In this document: piece by piece, positions 31,357 to 39,125 of the stretch
How the letters are laid out: the number at the start of each line of letters is the position of its first letter
How positions within the stretch are numbered: the first letter of the stretch is position 1
Assembly: GCA_037132275.1 (NCBI GenBank)
Contig: JBAXPK010000009.1
Coordinates: 1-64,000 of the forward strand
DNA: 64,000 nucleotides
Source of the DNA: JAABPW01 sp037132275
GTDB taxonomy: Bacteria > Verrucomicrobiota > Kiritimatiellia > CAIKKV01 > CAITUY01
Direction: 5' to 3'
Translations under genes and position numbers: made by a program
Notes under the pieces: model-generated
What the model was told of the DNA's origin: nothing
Seen by the model: the letters and a program-made list of their open reading frames with translations, nothing else
Database searches by the model: none

Positions 31357-31995
31357 TCAGTCGTGGGCGCCGCTCGGTTTATCCTTCGCCAGGCGCTTCA
31401 TCAGGGCTTTGTAATCCGCCGGCGGGGCAAAGATATCGTCGGGTGTCCCCGGTTTTGCATCCGGTCCCATGGAGGAGAGCCAGATGGCATCGCTGGTGTT
31501 GGAGTACTGGAATGGGTGGCCCCATAAATCGGGGGGCAAGGATTCAAGATAGTAGCCTTGCCAGCCCTGAACCCCCGGGTTTTGCACCAGTGCCTTGAGC
31601 CCTTCCCCGGTGGTGGGGTATCGTCTGCAATGAACCCGGAACCATTCCAGGGCGGTGTGGATGACCGTAAGTTCCTTCCGGGTTTGAACTATTTTAGTGG
31701 GAGGTTGGTAGGGAACCGTGACGGTATTATTACTGCTCAGAACGACTCCGCCCACCAGGATGCAGCCGCCCAGAACCCAAACCGCGATACGGGGGTGGCT
31801 CATGAAGATCATCCAGATGGGCTTTCGCAATTGATGGGATGCGGGGAGACGCTGCTGGATGCCTTCCCTTCGGGTTTTGTCCACCTTGAGTGTCTTCCAT
31901 TTCTCAGGGTGTCGCAGCCCCTTTTTACAACTCGGGCACTGGGATTTCTGAAGGGCTTCAAAAATGTGATGGCAATGGGGACAGCGATATTTCAT
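31357..31995 (-). CDS. Zinc-ribbon, single membrane span and GspG-like pseudopilin domain
   Basis: A 212-residue protein. The N-terminus MKYRCPHCHHIFEALQKSQCPSC is a zinc ribbon with two CxxC pairs. A transmembrane span (about 78-97, IAVWVLGGCILVGGVVL) follows. The C-terminal domain from about residue 115 matches the type II secretion major pseudopilin C-terminal region (YYLESLPPDLWGHPFQY and SSMGPDAKPGTPDDI). The usual prepilin N-terminus is missing. It is encoded antisense to its neighbours, inside the envelope operon. The start is placed at the ATG before the ribbon; longer reading adds unrelated residues. Confidence 0.8.
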   Translation of the reverse strand: MKYRCPHCHHIFEALQKSQCPSCKKGLRHPEKWKTLKVDKTRREGIQQRLPASHQLRKPIWMIFMSHPRIAVWVLGGCILVGGVVLSSNNTVTVPYQPPTKIVQTRKELTVIHTALEWFRVHCRRYPTTGEGLKALVQNPGVQGWQGYYLESLPPDLWGHPFQYSNTSDAIWLSSMGPDAKPGTPDDIFAPPADYKALMKRLAKDKPSGAHD

Positions 31996-32117
31996 TTTTT
32001 TGCAAATTAAAGAATCAACGGGACTATAGAGTAAGAACACAAGGCAGACAAATCGAAAGATCAGCAGGGCAGGGTTCTCTTGACGTGACCAAACCTGTTT
32101 GATAACAAGGTAAGACC

Positions 32118-34958
32118 ATGGTGACAAATAAGCTCTGCATGTCGGGCCTTCGGGTGATACGCCGGTTTCTGGCGGGTGCTGTTTTCCTTTTATCCGTATC
32201 ATCCATTCTGGCCGGGGACGAACAAACCGAGATCCAGAACGAGCTCAAATTTGCCTCCGAACTGATCAAGGCGAAGTTCCCTGACTATGCCCAGAAGTCC
32301 GTGGACAAACTACTCATCAAGTATCCCGCCGCCAAGGCGGAAGCCTCCAGGGTCCGGATCGAAGTGCTGACATCCCGCGGTAAGTTTGATGAGGCGGAAG
32401 CCGTGTTAAAGACCATGCCCCCGGGCACCCCGGAAACCATCGTCATGTATCTGGCCGTTGGCGACCAGTATTATGCCTTTTCGCGCATGAAGGATGCCCA
32501 GAGGATTTATGAGGGGTTCTTTAAGCAATTTCCCAAGGGGCCGCCGGCGGAAGTGGCTCGGCTCTATGGTGAATCGGCCTACAAATTTTCCCAGATGCTG
32601 TTGTTGGTCGGCGATTTGCCTGCCGCGCTGGAGGCTTATCGCCGGGTGTTGACCTGCCCGTTGAATTCTTCCGAGATCGAGCGCCGGGTAAAAACAGAGA
32701 TCGCTGAGCTTTGTCTTCGCGTGGCGCAGCTTAATGAGACCCCCGCAGCCAAGAAGAAGGATCTTCTGGCCGAAGCCTTGAAACTGTGCAATGAGGTTCA
32801 GTGGTCGGGAACGGATCTCTGGTTTGCCAAGACCCTGGTGATTATGGCCCATATCCACATGGTGAACGGCGATCCGTCCCGTGCCCGCAAGGTGCTTACG
32901 GATTACATGGGCATGTTGAGCGATGTTGACAAGATGCTGCGGGAATCCAAGGAGTCGAGCAAACTCAGTCCGATGGCCGAGTGCAAGTTCCTGCTTGGAA
33001 CCCTGTGCGAGGATGAGGCGAGGGCGCTGATGAGCGACAAAACAAAGGATCCTGAAACCATCAAGCTCTTCGCCCAGGCCATGAGTCAGTTCTATACCGT
33101 TGCCCAGAACTATCCTGGTAGCACATGGGCGCCGGAAGCTCGCCGTCGTGCCGATGGCATCGCCGATATGCTCGAGACTGATTATGGGAAAACCGTGAAG
33201 CGTCCGGAACGTAATAACACCCAGATGGTCTCCGAGCAGTTGAAGGAGGCGCGGGTGCTTTTCCAGAATCAGGAATTCAAGGCGTCTGCGGAAAAATATA
33301 TCGAAGTTCTGAACATGGCGGATGATTTCAAGGGGGCTCCCTGGGCGGTCAGCGAATTGGCGCGCAGTTATATTGAGCTCAACGATGCTCCTTATGCGCA
33401 GGCGATGACCGGATTTCTTGCGGAACGTTACAGCCAGACCACCAATCGTTATGAAGAAGGAGGGAATGCGCTGCTGGCGGTCGCCGTCGCCTATGATGAG
33501 CGTAAGGCCCAGCCGAAGGCGGATGCCGTGTATGATCTGTTTTTTGCCAATTATCCCGACCATTCCAAAGCCCCCGCCATTCTGTTCCGCCAGGGGGAGG
33601 TGGCGCTCCGGCTGACCAACTACGTCGCCGCCCTGAAGAACTATCAGAGAATTGTGGAGACGTATCCCCGGAACCGGGCCTATCCTGATGCGCTGAGCCG
33701 GGCGGGTTATTGCCTGTCCATGCTGGGCGATCACACGAATGCCATCCCGATGTTGACTAATTATATCGCCCAGGTTTTCTCAGGCGCCGAAATGGTCACC
33801 TCAAGGCTGAGATTGGCTGACGAATATCGGCAGGCGAATATGATCGTTCCCGCGCTGAATGAATATGCCCGGCTCCTCAAGCTCATCGCGCAGGATTCTG
33901 CCAAGTATTCCGAGACCCCGGAGGATGTGGCGCGGGTTAAACGCGCCACTGAGTTTGCGCTTTATTCCAAGGCCCAGTGCTATTCCCGGTTGCGCGACCC
34001 GGCCGATCAGATCCCGTCTTATCAACAGAAAGCTGTTGAGGGCTACGAACTCTTTATGAAGGACTTTCCCAAATCAGAACTGGCTCCAGCGGCCCTGGGC
34101 GCCATGGGAACGCTGAATTATCTGATGAATAAGGCGGATGTGGCGGGGAAGTGTTTTGAACGCCTGAAGGCCGATTATCCCAATAGCGTACAAGCTTTGG
34201 ATACGGTGTTTGTCCGGGCGGATGCGCTGATGTCGATGGGCGACGTGCAAAAGGCCGTTGTGGTGTTTGGCGAGATGCTGAAGAGCCCCCAATCGTTTAA
34301 GCCCACCCAGTTCCTGCGTGCCGGCCGGGTGTTATTGGAGGCTCAGGAATATGATGTCGCCAAGGGGCTTTTTGCCGAGGCGATAAAAACGCAGGATGTG
34401 CCGCTCTGGCAGGCGGCGTCGCTGGGTTATGGACAGGCGCTCGTCGGAGCGGCTGACTATGAGGCGGCGATCGGGGTGTATACAAACTTTTTAGGTAAGT
34501 ACGCGAAATCCGGGTATGTGATTGAAGTCAATCTGTCCTTGAGCCGGGCATACGCCGAGATGGGTAAGAAGATGCCCGAGGCCCAGAAGGCAAAACCTTA
34601 TTTTGACAAGGCGTATGGGGCCATGGGCAAAGTGCGCCAATATGCCCGGGATCCGGAATTGCTGGTCAGGGCGGACCTTGAAATGGCGGCAATTCAACTC
34701 CTGCAGGGCGACAAAATGGGCGCCATGGCGTCCTACATGAAGATTCTTCTGTTCACGGATCCTTCCAATCAGAAAGTGCGTCCCCTTGTGGAGCAGGCCT
34801 TTGACAATGCACTGCCTTTGATGAAGGATCTGGGCCGATATCAGGATATGGTGGAAGCGTGCGAAACCTACCTGAAACAGTTCCCGACAGGGCGGCTTGT
34901 GATCAAGGCGCGGCAGGGGCGAGATGAGGCAAAGGCCCGGCTGGCAACCGGAAGGTAA
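32118..34958 (+). CDS. Large exported TPR-repeat protein
   Basis: A 946-residue protein. After a signal peptide (about residues 14-32, AGAVFLLSVSSILAG) almost the whole chain is helical TPR-like repeats, with recurrent segments like ALKNYQRIVETYPRN and AIGVYTNFLGKYAKSGY. A ribosome-binding site (AAGGTAAGACC) precedes the ATG. Lipobox is absent, so it should be soluble periplasmic or attached through partners. It precedes a TPR paralogue and the ExbB-ExbD genes. By analogy to Tol-Pal YbgF/CpoB, it may link the energised inner-membrane complex to cell-wall or outer-membrane partners. Confidence 0.85.
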   Translation: MVTNKLCMSGLRVIRRFLAGAVFLLSVSSILAGDEQTEIQNELKFASELIKAKFPDYAQKSVDKLLIKYPAAKAEASRVRIEVLTSRGKFDEAEAVLKTMPPGTPETIVMYLAVGDQYYAFSRMKDAQRIYEGFFKQFPKGPPAEVARLYGESAYKFSQMLLLVGDLPAALEAYRRVLTCPLNSSEIERRVKTEIAELCLRVAQLNETPAAKKKDLLAEALKLCNEVQWSGTDLWFAKTLVIMAHIHMVNGDPSRARKVLTDYMGMLSDVDKMLRESKESSKLSPMAECKFLLGTLCEDEARALMSDKTKDPETIKLFAQAMSQFYTVAQNYPGSTWAPEARRRADGIADMLETDYGKTVKRPERNNTQMVSEQLKEARVLFQNQEFKASAEKYIEVLNMADDFKGAPWAVSELARSYIELNDAPYAQAMTGFLAERYSQTTNRYEEGGNALLAVAVAYDERKAQPKADAVYDLFFANYPDHSKAPAILFRQGEVALRLTNYVAALKNYQRIVETYPRNRAYPDALSRAGYCLSMLGDHTNAIPMLTNYIAQVFSGAEMVTSRLRLADEYRQANMIVPALNEYARLLKLIAQDSAKYSETPEDVARVKRATEFALYSKAQCYSRLRDPADQIPSYQQKAVEGYELFMKDFPKSELAPAALGAMGTLNYLMNKADVAGKCFERLKADYPNSVQALDTVFVRADALMSMGDVQKAVVVFGEMLKSPQSFKPTQFLRAGRVLLEAQEYDVAKGLFAEAIKTQDVPLWQAASLGYGQALVGAADYEAAIGVYTNFLGKYAKSGYVIEVNLSLSRAYAEMGKKMPEAQKAKPYFDKAYGAMGKVRQYARDPELLVRADLEMAAIQLLQGDKMGAMASYMKILLFTDPSNQKVRPLVEQAFDNALPLMKDLGRYQDMVEACETYLKQFPTGRLVIKARQGRDEAKARLATGR

Positions 34959-34971
34959 GGATCGGGATATC

Positions 34972-35760
34972 ATGAAGCACAAGTTCATAGTGATGGGGGT
35001 TGGCGTGCTGGGTGTTATCTTGGCGACTGCCGGATTCGCAAAGGCGGAGTCGGTAAACAAGCACGATGGAACGGAAGTCCGCGGCAATAAAGTCAAGTGG
35101 TTCGCGGTTCGCCAGGAGTATCAGGTTGAAGATGCCGAAGGGTCCATCATTACCATTCCCGTCGATGACGTGGCCTCGGTTCGGATTACCAAGCCGGTTG
35201 AGTTTGACAAGGCGGCACAGGCCTGCGACGCCAAGCAGTATGATGTGGCGATTCCGATCCTGGAGGATCTGATCAGCCGTTACAAGAGACTGGAGTGGGA
35301 TGGTAAGGCCAGTGAACTGCTGGCCAAGGCCTGTTTCGGGAAAGGGGATTATAAAAAGGCGGCCCAGGTCATGGGGGGGATCATTGAGGGAACCCCGAAA
35401 TCGTTGGTTACCGATGATCAGAATGCCCTTTACTGGAGTGCCCTGTTGAACGCTCAGATGATGGCGGTACTGAAGAAAAATCTCAACGAAGCGATTGCCG
35501 GCGAGTCGAGATCCCTCGCGGCCCTGGCCTTGATCCGGCGCGGTGAGATGAATAAGGAGGATGGCAAACGGGAGGATGCGGTGCTGGATTTTCTTCGCGT
35601 TATCCTGGTGTACGACGATATCCTCCAGGTACAACCGGAAGCCCTCTATAAAGGGGCCAAGTTACTCGATGAGATGCGGGATCCCCGGGCAGATGAATTG
35701 AAGAAGAGGTTGACGTCACGCTATTCCGACAGCCCCTATGCGAGGAAGCTGGGCGGATGA
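34972..35760 (+). CDS. Exported TPR-like protein, second paralogue
   Basis: A 262-residue protein with a signal peptide (cleavage near GFAKAES). It has an N-terminal strand-rich region (VRGNKVKWFAVRQEYQVEDAEG) and helical repeats. It is a paralogue of the protein at 30530-31318, with the same length. The ATG at 34972 is preferred because the longer frame would overlap the preceding gene. It lies 13 bp after the large TPR gene and 42 bp before exbB, so it is probably co-transcribed. Confidence 0.84.
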   Translation: MKHKFIVMGVGVLGVILATAGFAKAESVNKHDGTEVRGNKVKWFAVRQEYQVEDAEGSIITIPVDDVASVRITKPVEFDKAAQACDAKQYDVAIPILEDLISRYKRLEWDGKASELLAKACFGKGDYKKAAQVMGGIIEGTPKSLVTDDQNALYWSALLNAQMMAVLKKNLNEAIAGESRSLAALALIRRGEMNKEDGKREDAVLDFLRVILVYDDILQVQPEALYKGAKLLDEMRDPRADELKKRLTSRYSDSPYARKLGG

Positions 35761-35802
35761 GATTGGGAATTGGGTAGCTAACTTAGCAAGGAGAACAAAA
35801 CG

Positions 35803-36645
35803 ATGAAAAAAGCGGTATGGTTGGGTCTGGCAATGGCGGTTTTTGGTGTGTTTGTTTCGACGCAGTGGGCCAAGGCCCAGGGCGCGGCGGCGGGCGGTGG
35901 GGCGGCTCCAGCTGCAGCCGTTGCGGCGACTCCGGCAACAGCGGCTCCTTCGGGTATGGTGGTGACGGATGAAGGCGCCACAAAACCGGAGAAGCATAGC
36001 AGTGGCGGATTCATCGAAATCGTCACCCGTGCCGGTTGGTTCGGTATGGTGATCTGGCTTATGCTGATCGTGTGTTCCATCATCAGTGTGGCCTTGATTG
36101 TAGACTCATTCGTCAATATCAAGGACGTCAAAATCATGCCTCCCCATCTGATTGATAATGTTCGGACGGCCATGGAGCAGGGCGACCTGTTGAAGGCGAT
36201 CCAGCATTGCGACGGCGCCCCGGGGGCGCTGGCCAACATTCTGAAGGCGGGATTTGCCCAGGTTGAGGAAGGGTATGAAGTCGTTCAAGACGCCGTGGGC
36301 GTTGCAGCGGATCTGGAAAGCGAAAAATTGCTCAGCCGCGTGACCTATCTCAGCGTGATTTCAAATACCACTCCGATGCTGGGACTGATCGGTACGGTTC
36401 AAGGAATGATCATGGCGTTTTATACGATGGGCACCATGGAGGCGGGCGCCGCCCAGCAGTCCATGCTCGCGGTGAACATCTCGCACGGGTTGTGGGCGAC
36501 GGCCGTCGGTCTGGGAACCGCCGTGCCGGCGACGATTTTCTTCTACTATTTCAAGAATCGTGCCATGAACAGCATTTTGCGCATGGAAGCCCTGACGCTG
36601 GACCTGATCAAGGCCCTCCGCAATGTCGAAGTGGTGTCGGAGTAA
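35803..36645 (+). CDS. exbB: ExbB/TolQ-family proton channel subunit with signal peptide
   Basis: A 280-residue protein. It starts with a cleavable signal peptide (AKAQGAA) and an Ala/Gly/Pro-rich periplasmic stretch (about 27-65). The three-span TolQ/MotA core follows: one span near 77-100 and two in the C-terminal half containing TPMLGLIGTVQGMIMAF and LWATAVGLGTAVPATIFFYY. This longer form with an N-terminal signal is known in several non-proteobacterial groups. With the two ExbD-like proteins it should form a proton-driven motor energising the adjacent TonB-like protein. Confidence 0.94.
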   Translation: MKKAVWLGLAMAVFGVFVSTQWAKAQGAAAGGGAAPAAAVAATPATAAPSGMVVTDEGATKPEKHSSGGFIEIVTRAGWFGMVIWLMLIVCSIISVALIVDSFVNIKDVKIMPPHLIDNVRTAMEQGDLLKAIQHCDGAPGALANILKAGFAQVEEGYEVVQDAVGVAADLESEKLLSRVTYLSVISNTTPMLGLIGTVQGMIMAFYTMGTMEAGAAQQSMLAVNISHGLWATAVGLGTAVPATIFFYYFKNRAMNSILRMEALTLDLIKALRNVEVVSE

Positions 36646-36668
36646 GCCGGTATTAGAGGTGACAACCT

Positions 36669-37088
36669 ATGCGTCAGAAACGAGAGGAAGAATATCTTAA
36701 CGGCAACTTGACGGCCATGATTGACGTGGTCTTTCAGTTGATCATTTTCTTTGTCTGCACCACCAACCTTCAGGATAAGGCCATTGACGACCGGATCAAA
36801 CTCGCCATGGCCCCCAATGGAAAAGTGGAAACGAGGAAGAATCCCTACGAGGTAAAGGTCTATGTCGCCGAAAAGGGAGGGCTTTCTATAGCCCGTACGC
36901 CCCTGTCGGCCGACATGCTGACGATCATCCTGAAGAAATCCAGGGCGGACGCGAGAGGCAATGAGGTTCCTGTACTGATTATGGCGGATGCCCGGGCGAA
37001 ACATAGCGCTGTCAAAAAGGCCATGGATGCCTGTACAGCGGCCGGTATCTGGAAAATCAAATTTACCGCACTTAAAGAAAAGGCCTGA
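36669..37088 (+). CDS. exbD: ExbD/TolR-family protein, first copy
   Basis: A 139-residue protein with one N-terminal membrane span carrying the essential aspartate (Asp19, in LTAMIDVVFQLIIFF). The C-terminal periplasmic domain is about 95 residues. It is the stator partner of ExbB. A second ExbD follows 16 bp later. Confidence 0.95.
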   Translation: MRQKREEEYLNGNLTAMIDVVFQLIIFFVCTTNLQDKAIDDRIKLAMAPNGKVETRKNPYEVKVYVAEKGGLSIARTPLSADMLTIILKKSRADARGNEVPVLIMADARAKHSAVKKAMDACTAAGIWKIKFTALKEKA

Positions 37089-37104
37089 TTGGCTGAAGGG
37101 TGTT

Positions 37105-37518
37105 ATGGCTAGAAAACGAAGACGAAATTCATTTCAGGCGGGTGAATTGAACCTGACCGCCATGATTGATGTGGCCTTCCAGTTGCTGGCGTTCTTCATC
37201 CTCACGGCGAAGCCGGTGGATGTGATCACCAATCTGGATGTCTTTCGCCCCATGGCGGAGAAGGCGTCACAGGAACAATCCCCGGCCAAGGTGATCCGGG
37301 TAACAGTGTTCCCCGATGGGTTTACGATTAACGATCGGGCTGTGGACAGCAAAGGGTTGAGCGCACTTCTTGGAAAACTGGCTGATTTGGACAAAACTCA
37401 GACCGTTCTCATCCAGTGCCTCAATGAGTCCCCGCACGGCAAGTTGATTGAGTTATTGGATCTCTGCGCGAAGCTGAAGCTGACCAATCTTTCTGTGATC
37501 AGTTCTGGTGGAGCCTGA
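37105..37518 (+). CDS. exbD: ExbD/TolR-family protein, second copy
   Basis: A 137-residue protein with a basic cytosolic start (MARKRRRNSFQ), a membrane span carrying Asp22 (LTAMIDVAFQLLAFF), and a periplasmic domain that differs clearly from the first ExbD. Two different ExbDs suggest a hetero-oligomeric stator. The ATG at 37105 has a GAAGGG ribosome-binding site; longer reading would overlap the first exbD. A terminator follows right after its stop codon. Confidence 0.94.
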   Translation: MARKRRRNSFQAGELNLTAMIDVAFQLLAFFILTAKPVDVITNLDVFRPMAEKASQEQSPAKVIRVTVFPDGFTINDRAVDSKGLSALLGKLADLDKTQTVLIQCLNESPHGKLIELLDLCAKLKLTNLSVISSGGA

Positions 37519-37543
37519 CGGAAGGATTACTTCCGGTTTTTTT
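37519..37543 (+). terminator. Intrinsic terminator between exbD2 and the TonB-like gene
   Basis: Stem CGGAAG-GATTA-CTTCCG (37519-37535) followed by G and seven T residues. It sits inside the gene run, so it probably acts as a partial terminator, lowering expression of the downstream TonB-like gene, or the downstream gene has its own promoter. Confidence 0.8.
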
Positions 37544-37613
37544 GTAATGTTTTGCTATTTGCAGGTAATAGGCCATAGGTGAGACTAACCCGGTTTTCAG
37601 GAGTGCTATAAAC

Positions 37614-39119
37614 ATGGATGTAAACCACATCAAGAGGCTGATCAAGGAGCATGTCTGGGGCCCCGTGGGGTCAGTCATCGTGCATGTTGTCATTGTGACG
37701 ATGCTGGTGGTATTTGCGGTGGCACCGCAGTCCCAGGTGGCGCCGGAAGTTGAAGTCAACATGATGGAAACCAAGGCCGATGTGTTGGAGGAGGTGTTGA
37801 AGACTGAGGTTAAGCCTGAAACCCCGCCTCCTGAAAAGGATGTCGATGTGGATCGGCCGGATTCGGCGACGACCAGCACGATGGATGTTCCTTCCGATGC
37901 CCCCGGCAGCGGGATGGGCAATGCCGAGGGAGCAGGGATTGGTAGCGGGGATCCTTCCCTGGCAGCCGGTTTTGAGGTGGCTATGGCCAAGAGCCCCCTC
38001 GTCATGAGGGGTTTATATGCCACACGGACGGCGGGCGGACGGGGTGGGGCGCTCAGTGCCTTTGGTGGAACCAAACGCGGCGAAGATGCTGTGATGCGCG
38101 CCTTGCGTTGGTTAAAGGCCAAGCAGGACGAGGACGGATCATGGAAGACTGTGGATCAAGCGTATCCGGATCACGCGCCCGCGATGGCCGGCCTGGCCCT
38201 TTTGTGTTTTCTGGCCCATGGGGAAACGCCGGCTTCGCCGGAGTTCGGTCAGACGGTCGAAAGAGCCATGAAATATATTGTCAGCAAGCAGGGTCCGAAC
38301 GGCGGGTTCGGTGAAAAGCCATTCAGCGACCATGGGACCTATGAACATGGCATCTGCACATATGCCATCGCGGAAGGCTTTGGTCTAACCAAAATCATGG
38401 CGTTGAAGGAGGCCATGGACAAGGGAATCCAGATAATCATCAACGGGCAGCAGGCCTGTGGCGGGTATGACTATGCCTACAAGGCAGAGCCGCGCTGGGA
38501 TATGTCTGTGACGGGTTGGCAGTTGCAAGCCATGAAGGCGGCCAAAATGGCGGGTTGTTCCAACGAAAAACTGGAAGAGTCCATTACCAAGGCGATCGAT
38601 TTTCTTCGTAAGATCAATATTCCCGGTCAGGGAGGGTTTGGGTATAGCGGAAATAATGGTGCTCCGGACTCGAAATCGACGCCTTCCATGACCGGCGCCG
38701 CCACATTGTGTCTTCAGTTGTTGGGCAAACCTGATTGCAAGGAGGTCAAGAACGGCTTGAAATGGCTCAATGACAATCCTGTTACCGTGGAGTGGGAGAA
38801 AGGCGACGGCGGCAAGCATGCTGTGTATGCTTGGTACTATATCACGCAGGCCAAGTTCCAAAAGGGCGGTCCTGACTGGAAGGCGTGGAACACCATGTTT
38901 TCCACAGCCCTGATCAAGGGGCAGATCATTGAGGGGAAGTTGGGGCACTGGGAGGGTGGCGATAGCGGGTGGGCCTCGGGGATCGTCTATACCACCACGC
39001 TGAGCTGCCTGATGCTGGAAGTCTACTATCGCTATCTGCCTACCTTCCAACATGTTGAAAACGCTCCGGATGCCCCCGTCGCCGCTAAGTCGGATGACGT
39101 GGTGGTGGAAGTGAAGTAA
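37614..39119 (+). CDS. TonB-like membrane anchor fused to a terpene-cyclase-like alpha/alpha toroid
   Basis: A 501-residue protein. The N-terminus is cytosolic, with a membrane span at about 17-38 (SVIVHVVIVTMLVVFAVA). A Pro/Glu/Asp-rich linker (about 60-110, KPETPPPEKDVDVDRPD) resembles TonB. Residues about 155-475 form prenyltransferase/squalene-oxidase-type repeats, with recurrent W-DGSW and G-GG-G signatures: ALRWLKAKQDEDGSW, AMKYIVSKQGPNGGFG, GYDYAYKAEPRWDMSVTGWQ. DxDD-type catalytic acids were not seen, so it may bind rather than cyclise. ExbB-ExbD-type genes immediately precede it. A CAGGAG ribosome-binding site precedes the ATG. The output of the force is unknown. Confidence 0.85.
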   Translation: MDVNHIKRLIKEHVWGPVGSVIVHVVIVTMLVVFAVAPQSQVAPEVEVNMMETKADVLEEVLKTEVKPETPPPEKDVDVDRPDSATTSTMDVPSDAPGSGMGNAEGAGIGSGDPSLAAGFEVAMAKSPLVMRGLYATRTAGGRGGALSAFGGTKRGEDAVMRALRWLKAKQDEDGSWKTVDQAYPDHAPAMAGLALLCFLAHGETPASPEFGQTVERAMKYIVSKQGPNGGFGEKPFSDHGTYEHGICTYAIAEGFGLTKIMALKEAMDKGIQIIINGQQACGGYDYAYKAEPRWDMSVTGWQLQAMKAAKMAGCSNEKLEESITKAIDFLRKINIPGQGGFGYSGNNGAPDSKSTPSMTGAATLCLQLLGKPDCKEVKNGLKWLNDNPVTVEWEKGDGGKHAVYAWYYITQAKFQKGGPDWKAWNTMFSTALIKGQIIEGKLGHWEGGDSGWASGIVYTTTLSCLMLEVYYRYLPTFQHVENAPDAPVAAKSDDVVVEVK

Positions 39120-39125
39120 TCGCGG

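Noticed and set aside
32406..33734. A 442-codon open frame opposite the large TPR gene
   Set aside because: Antisense shadow; no ribosome-binding site and composition (His/Arg/Gly-rich) typical for a non-coding strand.
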